Source: Diadema setosum
Taxonomy: Eukaryota; Echinodermata; Echinoidea; Diadematoida; Diadematidae
Length of the DNA: 64,000 bases
Reading direction: 5' to 3'
Assembly (NCBI RefSeq): GCF_964275005.1
Contig: NC_092701.1
Span: 32,507,919 to 32,571,918 of the forward strand
Both the position numbers and the translations under genes were made by a program. Below, in pieces: positions 47,481-60,247 of this stretch. Numbering within the stretch: the stretch's first letter is position 1; each line of letters begins with the position of its first letter. Below the pieces are notes generated by a model. That model did no database searches. It was not told the DNA's origin and was given only the letters and a program-made list of their open reading frames with translations.

Positions 47481-47975
47481 CCCCCCCCCCCAACATAAAT
47501 GTCTTCGATTTGGAGAGAGAGTGTTGTGACGGGTTAAGTGGCCAAACCAAGACAGTTTCCTCCTCTTTACAAATTACAAGGAGGAGTTAATTCCTGAGAC
47601 CTCCCCAGGAAAGTGATTCGATCACGGACAAACTCATTTGTTTTCCTTCGTTGTACAAGAGATGCCAAAAGGAGACTCTTGAAACTCTTGGTTTCGAATG
47701 ACTGGATCTGCCTCAGTTTGACGTAGTCAAAGAGAAACATCGAACAATAAACCTGGTTAATCCTTCCACATGTTTGTCCAGTGTAGGCCCTATCATGTCC
47801 CATAACGATATCTAGGCGAGCAACTCTTTAGGATCAATTAGAATGCGTCCTAACGTGTATAGCTAATCTACGGGTCTCACAATCCACGAAGAAAATGACA
47901 CGCAATGTATGACTCCAGCACATCGCCATAGAGATGCTGAAAAAAGTACAGAAAAGGTTATCTTCTTATAAAACG

Positions 47976-47977
<2 letters not shown>
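47481..47977. other. No gene recognised
   Basis: Nothing found in this spacer. Confidence 0.4.

Positions 47978-48030
<53 letters not shown>
47978..48030. repeat. (AT)n microsatellite
   Basis: Uninterrupted AT dinucleotides left of the tRNA-containing palindrome. Confidence 0.9.
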
Positions 48031-48038
<8 letters not shown>

Positions 48039-48069
48039 ACTCTCTGCCCCAAAAAGTAACATGCGCATA

Positions 48070-48215
48070 AAGAGTTGAAAGGTTGGTCCGTCGGGTATTC
48101 GAGCTTGGGTCTGCCTGAACAGCTATGACGTCTCCGTGGCCGAGCGGTTAGGCGTTGGCGTTCCATATCGAAGACCCGGGTTCGATTCCCGGTGGAGACC
48201 AATTTTTCAACTCTT
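48070..48215. mobile_element. 146-bp palindromic element containing tRNA-like sequence
   Basis: Ends are inverted repeats: AAGAGTTGAAAGGTTGGTC (48070-48088) against AAGAGTTGAAAAATTGGTC (inverted 48197-48215), 17 of 19 matching. The right arm is a complete tRNA-like fold; the left arm is its partial inverted copy (CGGGTATTCGAGCTTGGGTC matches the T-arm). So two tRNA-like sequences lie head to head. AT microsatellites lie on both sides. Confidence 0.7.
48130..48199 (+). tRNA. tRNA-like sequence or tRNA pseudogene (in a repeat)
   Basis: Acceptor arm GTCTCCG/TGGAGAC pairs at all seven positions with one G-T. The D-arm GCC-GAGCGGTTA-GGC and T-arm CCGGG-TTCGATT-CCCGG are intact, so A- and B-boxes are present. 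The D-arm (TGGCCGAGCGGTTA) looks like Ser/Leu tRNA. The anticodon stem (TTGGC/ATCGA) pairs poorly; the loop would give TCC, which disagrees with Ser/Leu identity. It most likely is a mobile-element module rather than a working tRNA gene. Confidence 0.45.
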
Positions 48216-48287
48216 ACGCTTTTCCGAAAAGGAGAAACAGTAAGAGGAATAATGATGTAAAAGCTACCCACCAATTTCTCCTTCCTT

Positions 48288-49004
<717 letters not shown>

Positions 49005-50390
49005 ATGGCGCCTTCAACTAATGTTTACACCCTGGAAAACGAGATATTCAGACTATACGCTACCTACGTCACTATCGTTGTCCTGAAAATGATGGCTGTA
49101 GCGCTGTGGACATCCAAGTATCGGCTTCAGCGAAAGGTTTGGTTGATTTTTTTTTTCGTGATTTTTGTTTCCATCATCATACAATGATTATCGGTCATAT
49201 CCTTCACCGAGAGGAAATGCGGGGGAGGGGTGGTGGGCATCGTGATATGTATCCGTGTCGTATCTGACCGCAAGCTACTCAGGAACTATTTCGTGCGAGA
49301 GATTGGGCTAGGTGAAACGTATATAATATTATATGAATATGATCGTGACTTTTATTTCTATACTTTGTTTATTTTAAAATATACAGGTCTAAATCCAACA
49401 TTGTACTTTTTTTTTCTTTTGTTTGTGCAGATGCTTTAGAATAGAGTGCCATCGGGAAGAAATCGCTTTCACCTCTCAAACACATTTATCGCCAAAGCCG
49501 ACATTGAAAAAGAAGTTCATTTGGTGTTGTTGAACATCATGCAGTATAATAGTGTCAGAAACTGGGTATAACTTAAGGGTTACGTTCATTTTGAACCTAA
49601 AATCATTGTCATTGCAAAAACACACCAATGCTGTTAACACACAGGGAGTCAACCCCACGGCCACGTAGACCCTAATACGCAGAGGTCTTTGACTTCAGCA
49701 GTGCATGTCCAGAGGTGGGCGGATTTAAAAGTAGCCCTTATTAACCACCCACTGTTGTAAATTCCAGCTATATTAAGTCGTCGCGCCCAGGATGAAAAAC
49801 ACAATAAAGATTCCATCTGCCTTGTAAGACCGAGCATACACGCCACACAAGTAGGCAGCCACGCTCCACTGAATACGTACAAATACAAAGGAAGTCCGCG
49901 TTGGTATTACATGTACATGTATTAGCAAATTACAAGGTAATGTATTGTCATTTGGCAGTGCAAGTACTATTCATTACTATCGATAATCGAAATGATGGCA
50001 GTTGATACAATGGTAATGTATTTGAACAATATCTTAATGCAGTTTCCCACAGCTGTCTCACTACCCATGAGCCTATATACAAAAGTAGAATTTGGTCATG
50101 GCGGAGGGGTGGCTGAGGTCTAATCTTTGGTCATTTTTTCAGATTTAAATAATGCTTTGTTTAAAAAGAGTGTGCAGCAAGTGGGATTCTGCATTTTAAC
50201 TTTGATTGTGTGTGTGTGTGTGTGTGCGAATGTGTTTGTGTTGCATAGGTCTTGATTTCGTGTTTGTTCGTTGTTTTGGCCTTTAACTATGTATGTGTGT
50301 GTGTGTGTGTGTGTGCGCGTGTGTTATCATACGTGTGTTCAGCATGGGCTGTAGAAAAGAGCGTTATTGACGGTATGAAGCTACATGAAT

Positions 50391-50425
<35 letters not shown>

Positions 50426-53400
50426 CATATGTATGTATGTGTGTGTGTGTGTGTGTTATAATCATAAACTGCACTCCACTGTCAACAAATAGGAAAATAA
50501 CCTGAAACCATAATAATCGTGATCGAAATTTCTTCTTAACCGACAAGAAACTGAAAAGTTGTGGAAGGTGAGACTTCCACACCGTGTCACAAAATACATA
50601 ATCAGAGATGTCCACCACATTCACATGCACTACAGATCAGATGAAGTGATGACGTCAATGAACCCAAGTGACCCGATTCCTTCAAGGAAACTAAAAATTA
50701 CGAGATCGTTATTATGTCAACAGATTTATTAAATATCACTGTTACAAAACCGTTCAGACTCTAGAATTGATGGCAGAGAATTTACTCCTGACCACCTTCT
50801 CAGCCGAGAGCAATTCCATTCAATCACCTCACACTCCTCCCTTTAGTTTATGTATATAATTATGTACTTTCAAAGCATTTTTATCAATTATTTTGCCAGT
50901 ACAATCCGTTGTCTTCTTAACTAAATGGCAACATAATTAAAGGAATTGGAATTGAGTTGAATCATTTCTAGGATCACTTCAAAATTGCCATGATTGAGTG
51001 CGACCCATATAAATTTCATTCATCATGTTAGGGGTTTTAGCATGAAACAAATGGAATGTATGATCGTGTGCAAGCTACTTCATAATAGGAGAATCTGGGG
51101 ACAAGCGTAGTTAAGATATTAACATATTGCCTTAACTTCTGTCCGCTTTTTATAAAATTTATATACCCACTAGATTATATTGTTTGATATATGTAATTCA
51201 TTTATCAAATTCAACTTTTATTAAACTTGAAAAACCTAAGATAAAGTTACCCGCAAAATTCTGAAGGCCCAAACTGTGAGTTCATTTAATTAGCATCTTT
51301 ACACTGTCACTTTAATGTTTAATGATATGTTGTAATTATGGTAATCATAACGTAGCTCAATGGTAACTTGATTTCATTGTACGTAGGGTTGGTGCCCTGC
51401 CAAACTTCAGTTTTCTTTTCCTTTCGCGTGTGGAAGTGCATACGTTCCCCAGGTAGTAATTGAGGGTCATTTCCCTGATTACCAATAAACTATTAGGAAA
51501 ACATTTGGTATAGTAAACGGCACTGACGTTATGATTTAATTTGCCTATTACTTCAATTTATTCCGACTGGTTCGAGGGCACCTTACTGTGAAACAGACCA
51601 ATGACCGTGAAACTCTATCCTCTTTCCCTTCAGTTTTGGCATGACAAAAAAGAAAATACATTATGTAGATAATGAATAAAGAAAATCTGATTTTGCCAGT
51701 ATTCAAGGTATTTGAAGAAATTGTTTATGTTTTTGCAGATTGTGTTTGGATGATCCAATGGTCATAGAAACTAAGGGAATGAAAATCACTTTATCAAACG
51801 CTGCATGAGTTCTAAAACACGAAAGGAATGTTATTTTTATCGATAAATAAGAGAAGAAGTAATTATAGAAGCTGTAATTGAATGACCTCTTCGGGTTTAA
51901 GCTTGCTTTTATAAATAGAAGTAGATACTGAATTTATTACAGAACGGTATGAAGTAATTCATAATTAATTCATTAATATCGGTCATAATCACTATGTTAA
52001 TTGGAGAAGTAATGATTTCTTTTTACTAAACATTTTTATTGATTGGTGCAAAGACAATATTTGTGCAAAATAATGTTTGAGCCACCAGTAGGTCAACATT
52101 CCCTACACATGATGATGTACCCTATCACCTCTGAATTCCTTGCTGCTAGTTTTATACCTCACTTCCCAGTTATTTCGACAGGTATTATAATGAACTATTA
52201 ATTCGGTCCGTTTTATTTCACTTGATGCGACGAAAATTGGGTGAAGATTACTGCATACATTATACAGGTCAATGATATACTCACGAGGGCATTTGCAATT
52301 ACACGGATCACATAAGAAAGTCGCAACATCACAGAAACGTATTTAAGTGATTTTACAAACCAAAATGCCTGTTGGTTCAAAGACCTTCGATCTGCTCATG
52401 CGCGAAGAGGCACGAGACGAACCGCACAGTATTGAAGTCCAATGAATATTGGAAAGCATGCATCGTTGGTATTTTAAGGACACATGCGTCCTGTCGTTAT
52501 TTGGGTCGGCAATATTTTCTAGGAGCATTAATGTATAGCATGTCTATCTATACGTCTCAGATGGTTGGCATGCATGGAGAAGCTAAAATAGAATAAACAG
52601 GAAAACGTCAATAAACAGTATCATCTCAATGTCCAACTTTGTAAGGGCGTTAGATGATCTGGTTAACTCCTTTCAAAGCAAATTTGTCGTTATCTTTGTA
52701 GAAAAGTCAAATTGGCTTGATAATTCATTCATGCCACCACCCATAATGAAGGAAAGTACAATGTTCCAAATTAATGAACTGCGGTGCTAAATTGATTTCG
52801 TAATGTACGTGTATGTCGCAATAATTGTGAAATGATGTTGCTAACTATATGAATCGCCCTCCGACAAATCTTAATAGATATTTTAAGCACTCACAAACGA
52901 GAGCTAGAGCCTGTACGGCAACCTTCCCCTTCTATATCCGATTGAGTGTCGTATCTATATTTATACATGTCATTACAATGAAGGGTCATCCTCTGGTTGT
53001 AAAGACAACCTGATAGCTTGTCTGCATTTGCTTCCGGTGTAACAACAACTGATATGCTTGAAAATTTATATTAAGATTAGAAACGGTGGGGGAGCGGAAA
53101 TCTCTTTGGAGGATACAGGGTCACTTACGCCATGCATGTGTACTGCGCACGCACGTACCCTTCAAAAAGCCCCTAGGTCCGACGATTCGAACACCACCAA
53201 AAATCCATTACCTGTTCTTCTTACCACAAAAGACGTAAACCCCAGAATTGATCGAAATCCTGTCCTAACTTTTCGACAAACAAGCGGAAACATGACCTCG
53301 TAATCTTGGCGGAGATGTGATTTTTTAAATGCATTCCGCAGGGAAAATAAAGGTACTAAGTTAAATCATTGCATCTGGACTTGTTTTAATTTCGACTTCG

Positions 53401-55214
53401 CGCGCGGTTGTTTCACGTCCAGTCCTGGACGATGATAAAGCGTCGGGGATGATTCAGAAATTGCATCAATTGATCGATATAGAGAAGTTAAGTATACTCG
53501 ATGGAATAATTTGTTATAAGGTTATGGGGGGGGGGGAGGATCTGTGAAATTGACCAAGTAACCGGCCCACTACATTATAGACAGCAGGTTTTCAAATGCA
53601 AAGATCCATGAATTTTTAAACTGTAAACTGGTCAGTTCTGAGGGCACATTTTCACTGCTACAACTGTACTTTATTATTTTAGCAAATGAAGCACCGCACC
53701 AAACGTTTTTAGCCAGGTTGTATTCTTTGTTTGCTGGTCACTAGATGGCGCGATTCTAGGATCTGCTGTGGTTCGGGGTAATGAAATTTGCAGTAAAAAG
53801 GGAAATTTTGACATTTGTGGTCGACGTGTTATGACATTTGTGGTTAATCAAATTTTGACATTGTGGTTGACGTGTTATGACATTAAACAGTGGTAACTAC
53901 TTTGACATTTGTGGTTGACGTGTTACGACACTTCTGGTTGACGTGTTATGACGCTTGTGGTAATTTTAACATTAGTGGGCGATCATTTTGACATTTTGTG
54001 GGATCTACACAGTTCTTTCGAATCGCGCCAGTCAGTATCTACTGATGAGTTACAAAGAATGAAGCAATAACATGCCTCTTTGTTATACTTGACTCCTTAA
54101 CTATTTCAAACGTCTTTGACCGTGATGTCTGCTGGTTGTCTGTGCAGGTGTTCGCAAACTGGGAGGACTTGGCGTTTGTCGGGGAGGAAAGAGAAAGGAT
54201 GAGGCCCATTCTCAATGACCCATCCTTGCTGAGAATTCAGAGGTAAAAAGAATGTGATTTTGAGTGATTAACCGTGCATGAATTATTGGAAATGTCCATT
54301 GAATGGGTGGGTATTGTTGCGGGAACCATGGCTTCGATGAACATCAGGGCGAGGTATTTGGTGGATGTATAGAGACAGAAAAGCTATAGCAAATGAAGAA
54401 GTAACCAATAAATCATACACGTGTTAAAGGTAGAAAATCCGGGTAAATGTGACCTTTGCTCTCTGATAAAACAAACATTTTTTTTTTCTAGTAGTTGCAT
54501 CATTGATTACTCCCTGCTCGTCAATAGACGAAACCTGTCCAAACACATGGTATAAAAACCAGATCAATTCTGATGGACATGTTCTATCAACCATATCATT
54601 GATATCGTTGTGCTGCCATTATTGCAATACGATATTTTAATATACATATTATACATGTGTAACTGCTACAAAATTCAGCTAGCTTCATCAAGGCTGTGTT
54701 ACTCTTATTTTAACACCTGTGTGTGTGTGTGCGGTTTTCTTTTTTTTTTCCACCGAAAAGATGCGAAATTTCACATTCCATAATATGTAAATGGTAATCT
54801 ATTATAATCTGATGACACTAAGAATTTACTTCGCCCTTGTATAATCTACCAGACGTGCCAAATGTGATGTTACTGATTATGCATGAACCTAGATTTGAAA
54901 TATTGAATGTGAAATAATATTAAGTCTAAAGACTAATCACCATGTTTCCTATCAACTTTTATTCACAAAGATGTCATCTAAATGACCTCGAGAACGTCGT
55001 CCCATTCGCAGTCCTCGGTCTTCTTTACGTTGCCACGCAACCGTCGTTCAACGCAGCGTCCCTCCATTTTCGCGCCTTCGCCCTCTCCAGGTTCTTTCAC
55101 ACGGTGGCGTACCTGACGCCGCTCCGCCAGCCGTCCCGAAGCTTGGCTTATGCCGCAGGCGTTGTCGTCAACTGTTCAATGGCTTTTCTCATTATTCGCA
55201 GCGGACAATTCTGA
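49005..55214 (+). CDS. MGST1: Microsomal glutathione S-transferase 1, 3 exons
   Basis: MAPEG-family membrane enzyme that conjugates glutathione to lipophilic electrophiles and reduces lipid hydroperoxides, in the ER and outer mitochondrial membrane. Coding exons 49005-49136, 54148-54242 and 54971-55214 join in phase (0, then 2) to 156 residues; human MGST1 has 155. Exon 1 encodes the first membrane helix (LYATYVTIVVLKMMAVALW) and the loop SKYRLQRK. Exon 2 encodes VFANWEDLAFVGEERERMRP. Exon 3 has the conserved RCHLNDLENVVPF, where family members have RRAHLNDLEN, then FFHTVAYLTPLRQPSRSLAY and two more helices. Splice sites: AAG|GTTTGG (weak donor), TGCAG, CAGAG|GTAAAA, CACAAAG. ATG 49005 has A at -3 and sets the family's usual length. 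Intron 1 is 5.0 kb. An inverted-repeat element was inserted directly behind the stop. Confidence 0.95.
49137..54147. other. Intron 1 of MGST1
   Basis: 5011 bp. It contains (TG)n tracts at 50207-50226 and 50290-50318, a (CA)(TA)(TG) compound microsatellite at 50392-50457, a G-run at 53527-53536 and the tandem motif block at 53812-53990. No nested gene or RNA recognised. Confidence 0.6.
53812..53990 (+). repeat. Irregular array of GACATTTGTGGTTGACGTGTTAT
   Basis: Six or more variants of TGACATTTGTGGTTGACG and TGTTATGACA occur with spacings of 20-45 bp in MGST1 intron 1. The units are diverged. Confidence 0.75.
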
Positions 55215-55228
55215 ATAATCTCTGTTCT

Positions 55229-55505
55229 TATTGCAACTGATTAACAAATTGCCCCTACACCGACGTAAATAAGCACTGAATCAATCAGGGGTTTAGTAGA
55301 AGCCATGGCAAAAGAAATTATGAGCATACACACTCGGGTAGGATTCGAACCTACGACCTCCTGCCCGCGTATGTATGCTCATGATTTCTGTTATCATGGC
55401 TACTACTAAAACACTGATCCATTCAGTGCTTATTTGCGTCGATGTAGGGCAATTCGTCAATCAGTTGCAATTAAAAAGCAACTCGACAGAAGAATTTCAA
55501 GAATT
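55229..55505. mobile_element. Palindromic insertion with a tRNA-half core in the MGST1 3' UTR
   Basis: Arms at 55231-55335 and 55365-55470 are inverted copies (TTGCAACTGATTAACAAATT against AATTCGTCAATCAGTTGCAA; AATAAGCACTGAAT against ATTCAGTGCTTATT). The centre, read on the minus strand, is a tRNA 3' half: GGCAGGAGGTCGTAGG then TTCGAATCCTACC. The insertion lies between two direct copies of a 17-mer, TGAATAATCTCTGTTCT at 55212-55228 and TGAATAATCTCCGTTCT at 55506-55522. The first three bases of the first copy are the MGST1 stop codon. Confidence 0.8.
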
Positions 55506-55612
55506 TGAATAATCTCCGTTCTGTGAAACTTTACGTGTGTGTAGGCCAGTGTTCAGGTCCTTGTGGTTACAGTTTGGGGTGTGACTCATCGTAGCTAATT
55601 TAGTTCGCGACA

Positions 55613-55968
55613 TTCTAAAGGGATGCATATATTGGTTGAGATGAGGATTGAGCTTGAAACTTTTTAAGAGATACTAAGAAGCCACTTATTATGACTTGTT
55701 ACAGAGCATACAATTCTGAGAGGAATTCAAAGTTTATTGGATAAAAATCGATTCTGAAATGGCCGAGATCCTGAAACAAAGTAATCCTAATAAAAGGGGT
55801 CTTAACTTTTATTGGGATTACTTTGTTTTGGATATTTCGGCCATTTCAAACAAATGTTCATCAAATGAACTTTGAATTCCTCTTAGCTTCTTCATATTCA
55901 TAAGAGAAACCTAAAAACCTTGAAACCGGAAGCCCCATCTCAACCAAAACTATACCATCCCTGTCAGT
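55613..55968. mobile_element. Palindromic MITE, family B, copy 2
   Basis: Shares with 18919-19337 the outer TTGGTTGAGATGAGG...CATCTCAACCAA arms and the inner AAATGGCCGAGAT...TTTCGGCCATTT arms. TTAA at the edges is not preserved. It lies in the probable MGST1 3' UTR or just beyond. Confidence 0.75.
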
Positions 55969-56740
55969 CATTTCGTACGAATTTGAAACTGCGTGCAATC
56001 ATTTGAAAAAGCAAAAGCACATTATCTTTGTTTATAGGCATTATCAAATGTCATATCTGATGTGTACTTTGAATTGATATCTTATTGGGAATATGCACAA
56101 AAGGTTGGATAAATTGAATATGTTTACGTATGTTAAGCGAATGAAGTGTTCATGTTTATATAACAAATATAAATGTTTGTGTGTGTGCGTGTGCTTATAA
56201 TACTGCCCCCTCCTTCTTAGCAAAACATAATCCATATGTCCAATAAAAGAACCATTAAATGAAAGGAGTATATCATATCAGGGACACGTTGAGAACATGT
56301 TGGCGATGATGAGAAATAAGAAATTCAATGTTTGTTTGTCCCCCCCCCCCTTCAGTATTTCTGTTTTCATAGAGGGGTTCTTTCCCAGCAATCAATATTG
56401 ACACATGAAATTTCAGAAGAAAGCTATAGCTATAAAACATTGCTTAGTGAGTACTTTTTCTTCTTTGAATGTATTGTTCTTTGAAGACAGAACTTGCTTC
56501 CAACCACCGCCCCCAAAATAATAATAATAATAATCTTTTCTTTTTGTATACCGGTGGCAGATTTTTATTTTCTGTTTACTACGTGGCAGTGATTGCCTGA
56601 ATCCTCACTTTCTCAAATCAAACTCAAAATCAAAATCAAGCCAGTATTAACATTCAATACTTTATGCTGGTCAACAAGTCAAGTTTATGCTTGTTTTTTC
56701 CCGTACGTTCACTGTTCTTGCCTCATAAGTGTACCTTAAG

Positions 56741-56746
56741 AATAAA
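56741..56746 (+). promoter_or_regulatory. Candidate polyadenylation signal of MGST1
   Basis: AATAAA about 1.5 kb after the stop codon. An earlier AATAAA at 55790 lies in a MITE and could also serve. Confidence 0.3.
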
Positions 56747-57084
56747 GCTGATACTGCATGTGTAGAATAAGTTTTCGCACAACGATTATCATTCCTTATA
56801 TTATAATGTGTATATTATGTAAATTATTAAGTTTGCATCATACGTGTTTTGGTCATCTCTGTTCTACAATGATATTTTCTATATCTGATAAAGGTACCAG
56901 GGGTATCATGTATACCTGTAAGAAATACAACAGACAGTATCATTTTATTCCTAATTTTTCTCCAGAATTCAGAATTCCTGAGTTCCTTGTTGAGTATTTC
57001 ATAATTTAAAATCTGCTTTGCTCAGTCAGGCAAGCTTTGGTTCATCTTTCGGTGGTCAGAAACAAATAATTTACTTATACATAG

Positions 57085-57087
<3 letters not shown>

Positions 57088-57129
<42 letters not shown>

Positions 57130-57162
57130 CACACACACACACGCACACACACACACACACAC
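57088..57162. repeat. (CA)n microsatellite
   Basis: About 75 bp of CA with two ACGC interruptions. Confidence 0.9.
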
Positions 57163-59005
57163 ATCCGCACATATTGTTCCTCCAATGAAATCATTATTAT
57201 GAAGCAACATCTGCAGGAATCTTCCCTTTCTAGAACGTATTACTGGGTCTTGTTTAAAAAAAGATGTTATGATCATAGCAGCTCTTGCGAGAATGGCAAC
57301 TTCTTGTACCAACAGCCAGTCAGGAAGCAAGATGTGATGTTGGCAATGCAGCAACATTAACTATATTACAGCAGCATTCTAAGAAATGGAGCCCTGATGA
57401 GCTTTGCTTGCATAGAGTAATTCCATGAATTATTTCTGCATGACGGCCTTTATAAGAGTACAGTGTATGTATCTTCTTCTTTTTTGTAACCAAATATCAT
57501 TTGACTCATCTTTGTGATTCTTATTAACAAAGTTATCTGCATGTCACACAGTTTAGCCTACATCTGATCTATCTGCTAACCTATCTACTTTCATCTTATC
57601 TATCCATTCGTCCATCCTTCTATCCATCTATCCACCTATGTATCTATTTTTTTTTATCTATCCACAAATCCAGATATAAACCCACTTGACAAGCACCTTA
57701 AGGTCTTCATCAATCAGTCCATCCACACATCTAAATGAGAGTACATGTATAACCCCCATGCATGCATTAATGCATCCTAGACAGCAAACGATAAGCCTAT
57801 CTCTAGCCGTAAACCTCATCGTAAAGGCTACCAAATCATTAGTTCCCCACATATTGGTCCAAGCTGCCGTCCATTTCTTTATCTATCTCTACCTCATCAT
57901 CTCTCACCATATATTCTCCGCACTACCAACCACTTCATTTCTCTTAACCTATCACTACTGGGGATGCTGGTGTTGTTGTTGTTGTTGTTTTTTTTTCATT
58001 TCGAATGATGACACTTGGCACACATACATTACAATTGTTCTATGTCGAATCATTTATTTCTGATTAGTCAGTACTTTGAATAGCTATCAGCATTAGTCCC
58101 ACATGTATGAACGTGGGAAGACATGTATGTACAGTAGCATGAATTACCATGTTGAGAAGTAAAATTTATGTACAAAACACAAGAGACCAATCCTGCCTTT
58201 GTTTGTTTTTTGTTTGCTTGATCTTACATTAAGCAGTGCTTAACACAATCCATAAACGATTCTGACAGCAAAACTGTGCTATATACAAGCTTCTTTCAGA
58301 ACTCGGATTTACATACACTGACAGTACATAATATGTGTCATGATGATACCAAAGTGTCAAGAAGCCAGAAACACTTCTCATGATGCTACGATTAAATGAT
58401 GACCTTCTCTCAAGTGGCCACTTTTTGTTGTTGTTACATATTTCACTTCTATCTTCAAGTTTCAGCACCCGAGACTTCATCATAAGTCCTCATATCTTCA
58501 GCTTTTAATGCCAACTTAAGTTGTTCAGAACTAGAGATACACATTTTTTTTTGTTTCCTTTCATCACCTCATAGAGTAGTCACAAGGCTCTTTGTACTGT
58601 ACATTTCAGCATCATACTGGGAACAGAGATGAATTGCCACTGAGTCCAAGATTCTGTTCAGAACTTCCAGACCTTTGAAAAAACAAGATCTGCGATGCAA
58701 CATTCATGTTTTCCTGTTATCTCGGCATTTATCCCTTGGCCAACTAGAATCCTGTGTTGAAAATGTGACAGCAGAAATAGCACATAACAACATGATTTCA
58801 GACACCATCACATGACCGGGTTGGACTCCAAAGTCACATTTGACATAAACATTAGGCGGGGAGAACTGTACGAAAAACTGACAAACCCAATGAAGCTGGA
58901 GCTGATGACGACATTTGTACACACCCTACACAGAAAAGCATGAGTGGGGGTGTGATACATGAAGCAGGAGAAACACATGGGGAGTCTGCTTGGTAGGATA
59001 CAGAA

Positions 59006-59195
59006 TACTGTACAAGGTGTTATTTTCGATTTCATGAATCACATTTGGACCCCGAATTTAACAACACGCAAAAATGCCAACATGCGCTAAGGTAATATTG
59101 CGCTTTATGAAGGCCTCTGTGTCCATTCGCGAAAGCAACATCTCGCGAAAATGTCCGTGACCTCCTCTTTCGCGAAAATAACAGCGTATACAGTA
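59006..59195. mobile_element. MITE family T, copy 2
   Basis: Left end TACTGTACAAGGTGTTATTT and inverted right end TACTGTATACGCTGTTATTT. The interior holds CGCGAAA motifs on both strands. Same family as 11440-11682. Confidence 0.7.
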
Positions 59196-60037
59196 GATCA
59201 TGAAGGCCAAAGAGAGACCTCCACTCCTGTATTTGGGGTCAACTCCACTCTTCAGTAATTTTATTGGAAGAGAAGACTTTGCAAGCAAGATTTTATGTGT
59301 TGCCAACGTCTTAAATTGTCTGCAAGTATAACCAAGGCCGTTCACCTGTGTACCGCAACACCTGGTGAAGTTCAAAACAACATGTGATGTACTGTGGCAG
59401 CCTGTAAGTACAAGTGGCTGCTGTAGTACCCGTGGCATATGTAAAGGTTCACCACTGCACAGCTGTCTGGAGCTTTCCCAAGAATTTTTGCATGATTTAC
59501 CATGGAGATCATCATAGTATACAAATATACCTTGCCTTGAGAGTTTCTGGTTTAAACTATGGCAGAAGCGAGTCCAAAATCGTACTACTCACAGAGAGGC
59601 ACAGCCCTGAGTAAATAGTACTATTGGAGGCACCGAGGCCCATAGTTTTAACCATACACTCAAAATATTAGGCAGAGAACATTTGTTTTATGTTTTTGAT
59701 ACAAAAATAAACAGGAGGGAATCTTGTATCTGCCCACTGGCCATACAGCCAGTGCTTTGAAATTGAAAAAATGTGATAGCCATGGTACTGCACGTGTTGC
59801 CCATGGCATGTACATATGTATTCAAGCTCTCGTATGGCTGCTGAATACTTGCATTTTGAGGGAGTTGACTGTTCATCAAAAGTACAGCTATGACATCAAT
59901 TCACAAATAGTGTACTATCTGGGATATCATCTTAAACAATGATGTCATTTTCCAAATAACATACCATCGAATGTGTCAAACATGCCAACATTATGAAAAA
60001 GTTGAAAATACATATGGTCACATGAAGCTCTTTCAGC

Positions 60038-60247
60038 TACTGTCAAACACTATATATTCCCGGCATGAAAATTTCACGGATTGGAGCTGACGGCCTTTCT
60101 CGCAGCATGAAATTTTTGCGACTTACCACTGGCATCCAATGCATATTGTGTAAGCAAGAACTTTCACACGCATTTTAATTTCGCGAATGTTGCCGCTCGC
60201 GAAATTCGCAAAATTAAAATGCACGCGAATATTCCTCTTTTACAGTA
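60038..60247. mobile_element. MITE family T, copy 3
   Basis: Left end TACTGTCAAACACTATATAT and inverted right end TACTGTAAAAGAGGAATATT, with CGCGAAATTCGC-type interior. More diverged than the other two copies. Confidence 0.65.

Larger units (their letters stand above)
55969..58200. other. Region between convergent MGST1 and CDC73
   Basis: No exon recognised. (ATA)n at 56517-56533, a C-run at 56341-56350, the CA tract at 57088-57162, and TATC/CATC-rich sequence at 57575-57665. A candidate CDC73 polyadenylation signal on the minus strand is at 58053-58058. Confidence 0.4.

Noticed and set aside
59058-59438. Minus-strand 126-codon frame in the presumed CDC73 3' UTR
   Set aside because: Overlaps a MITE and shows no domain or conserved motif.
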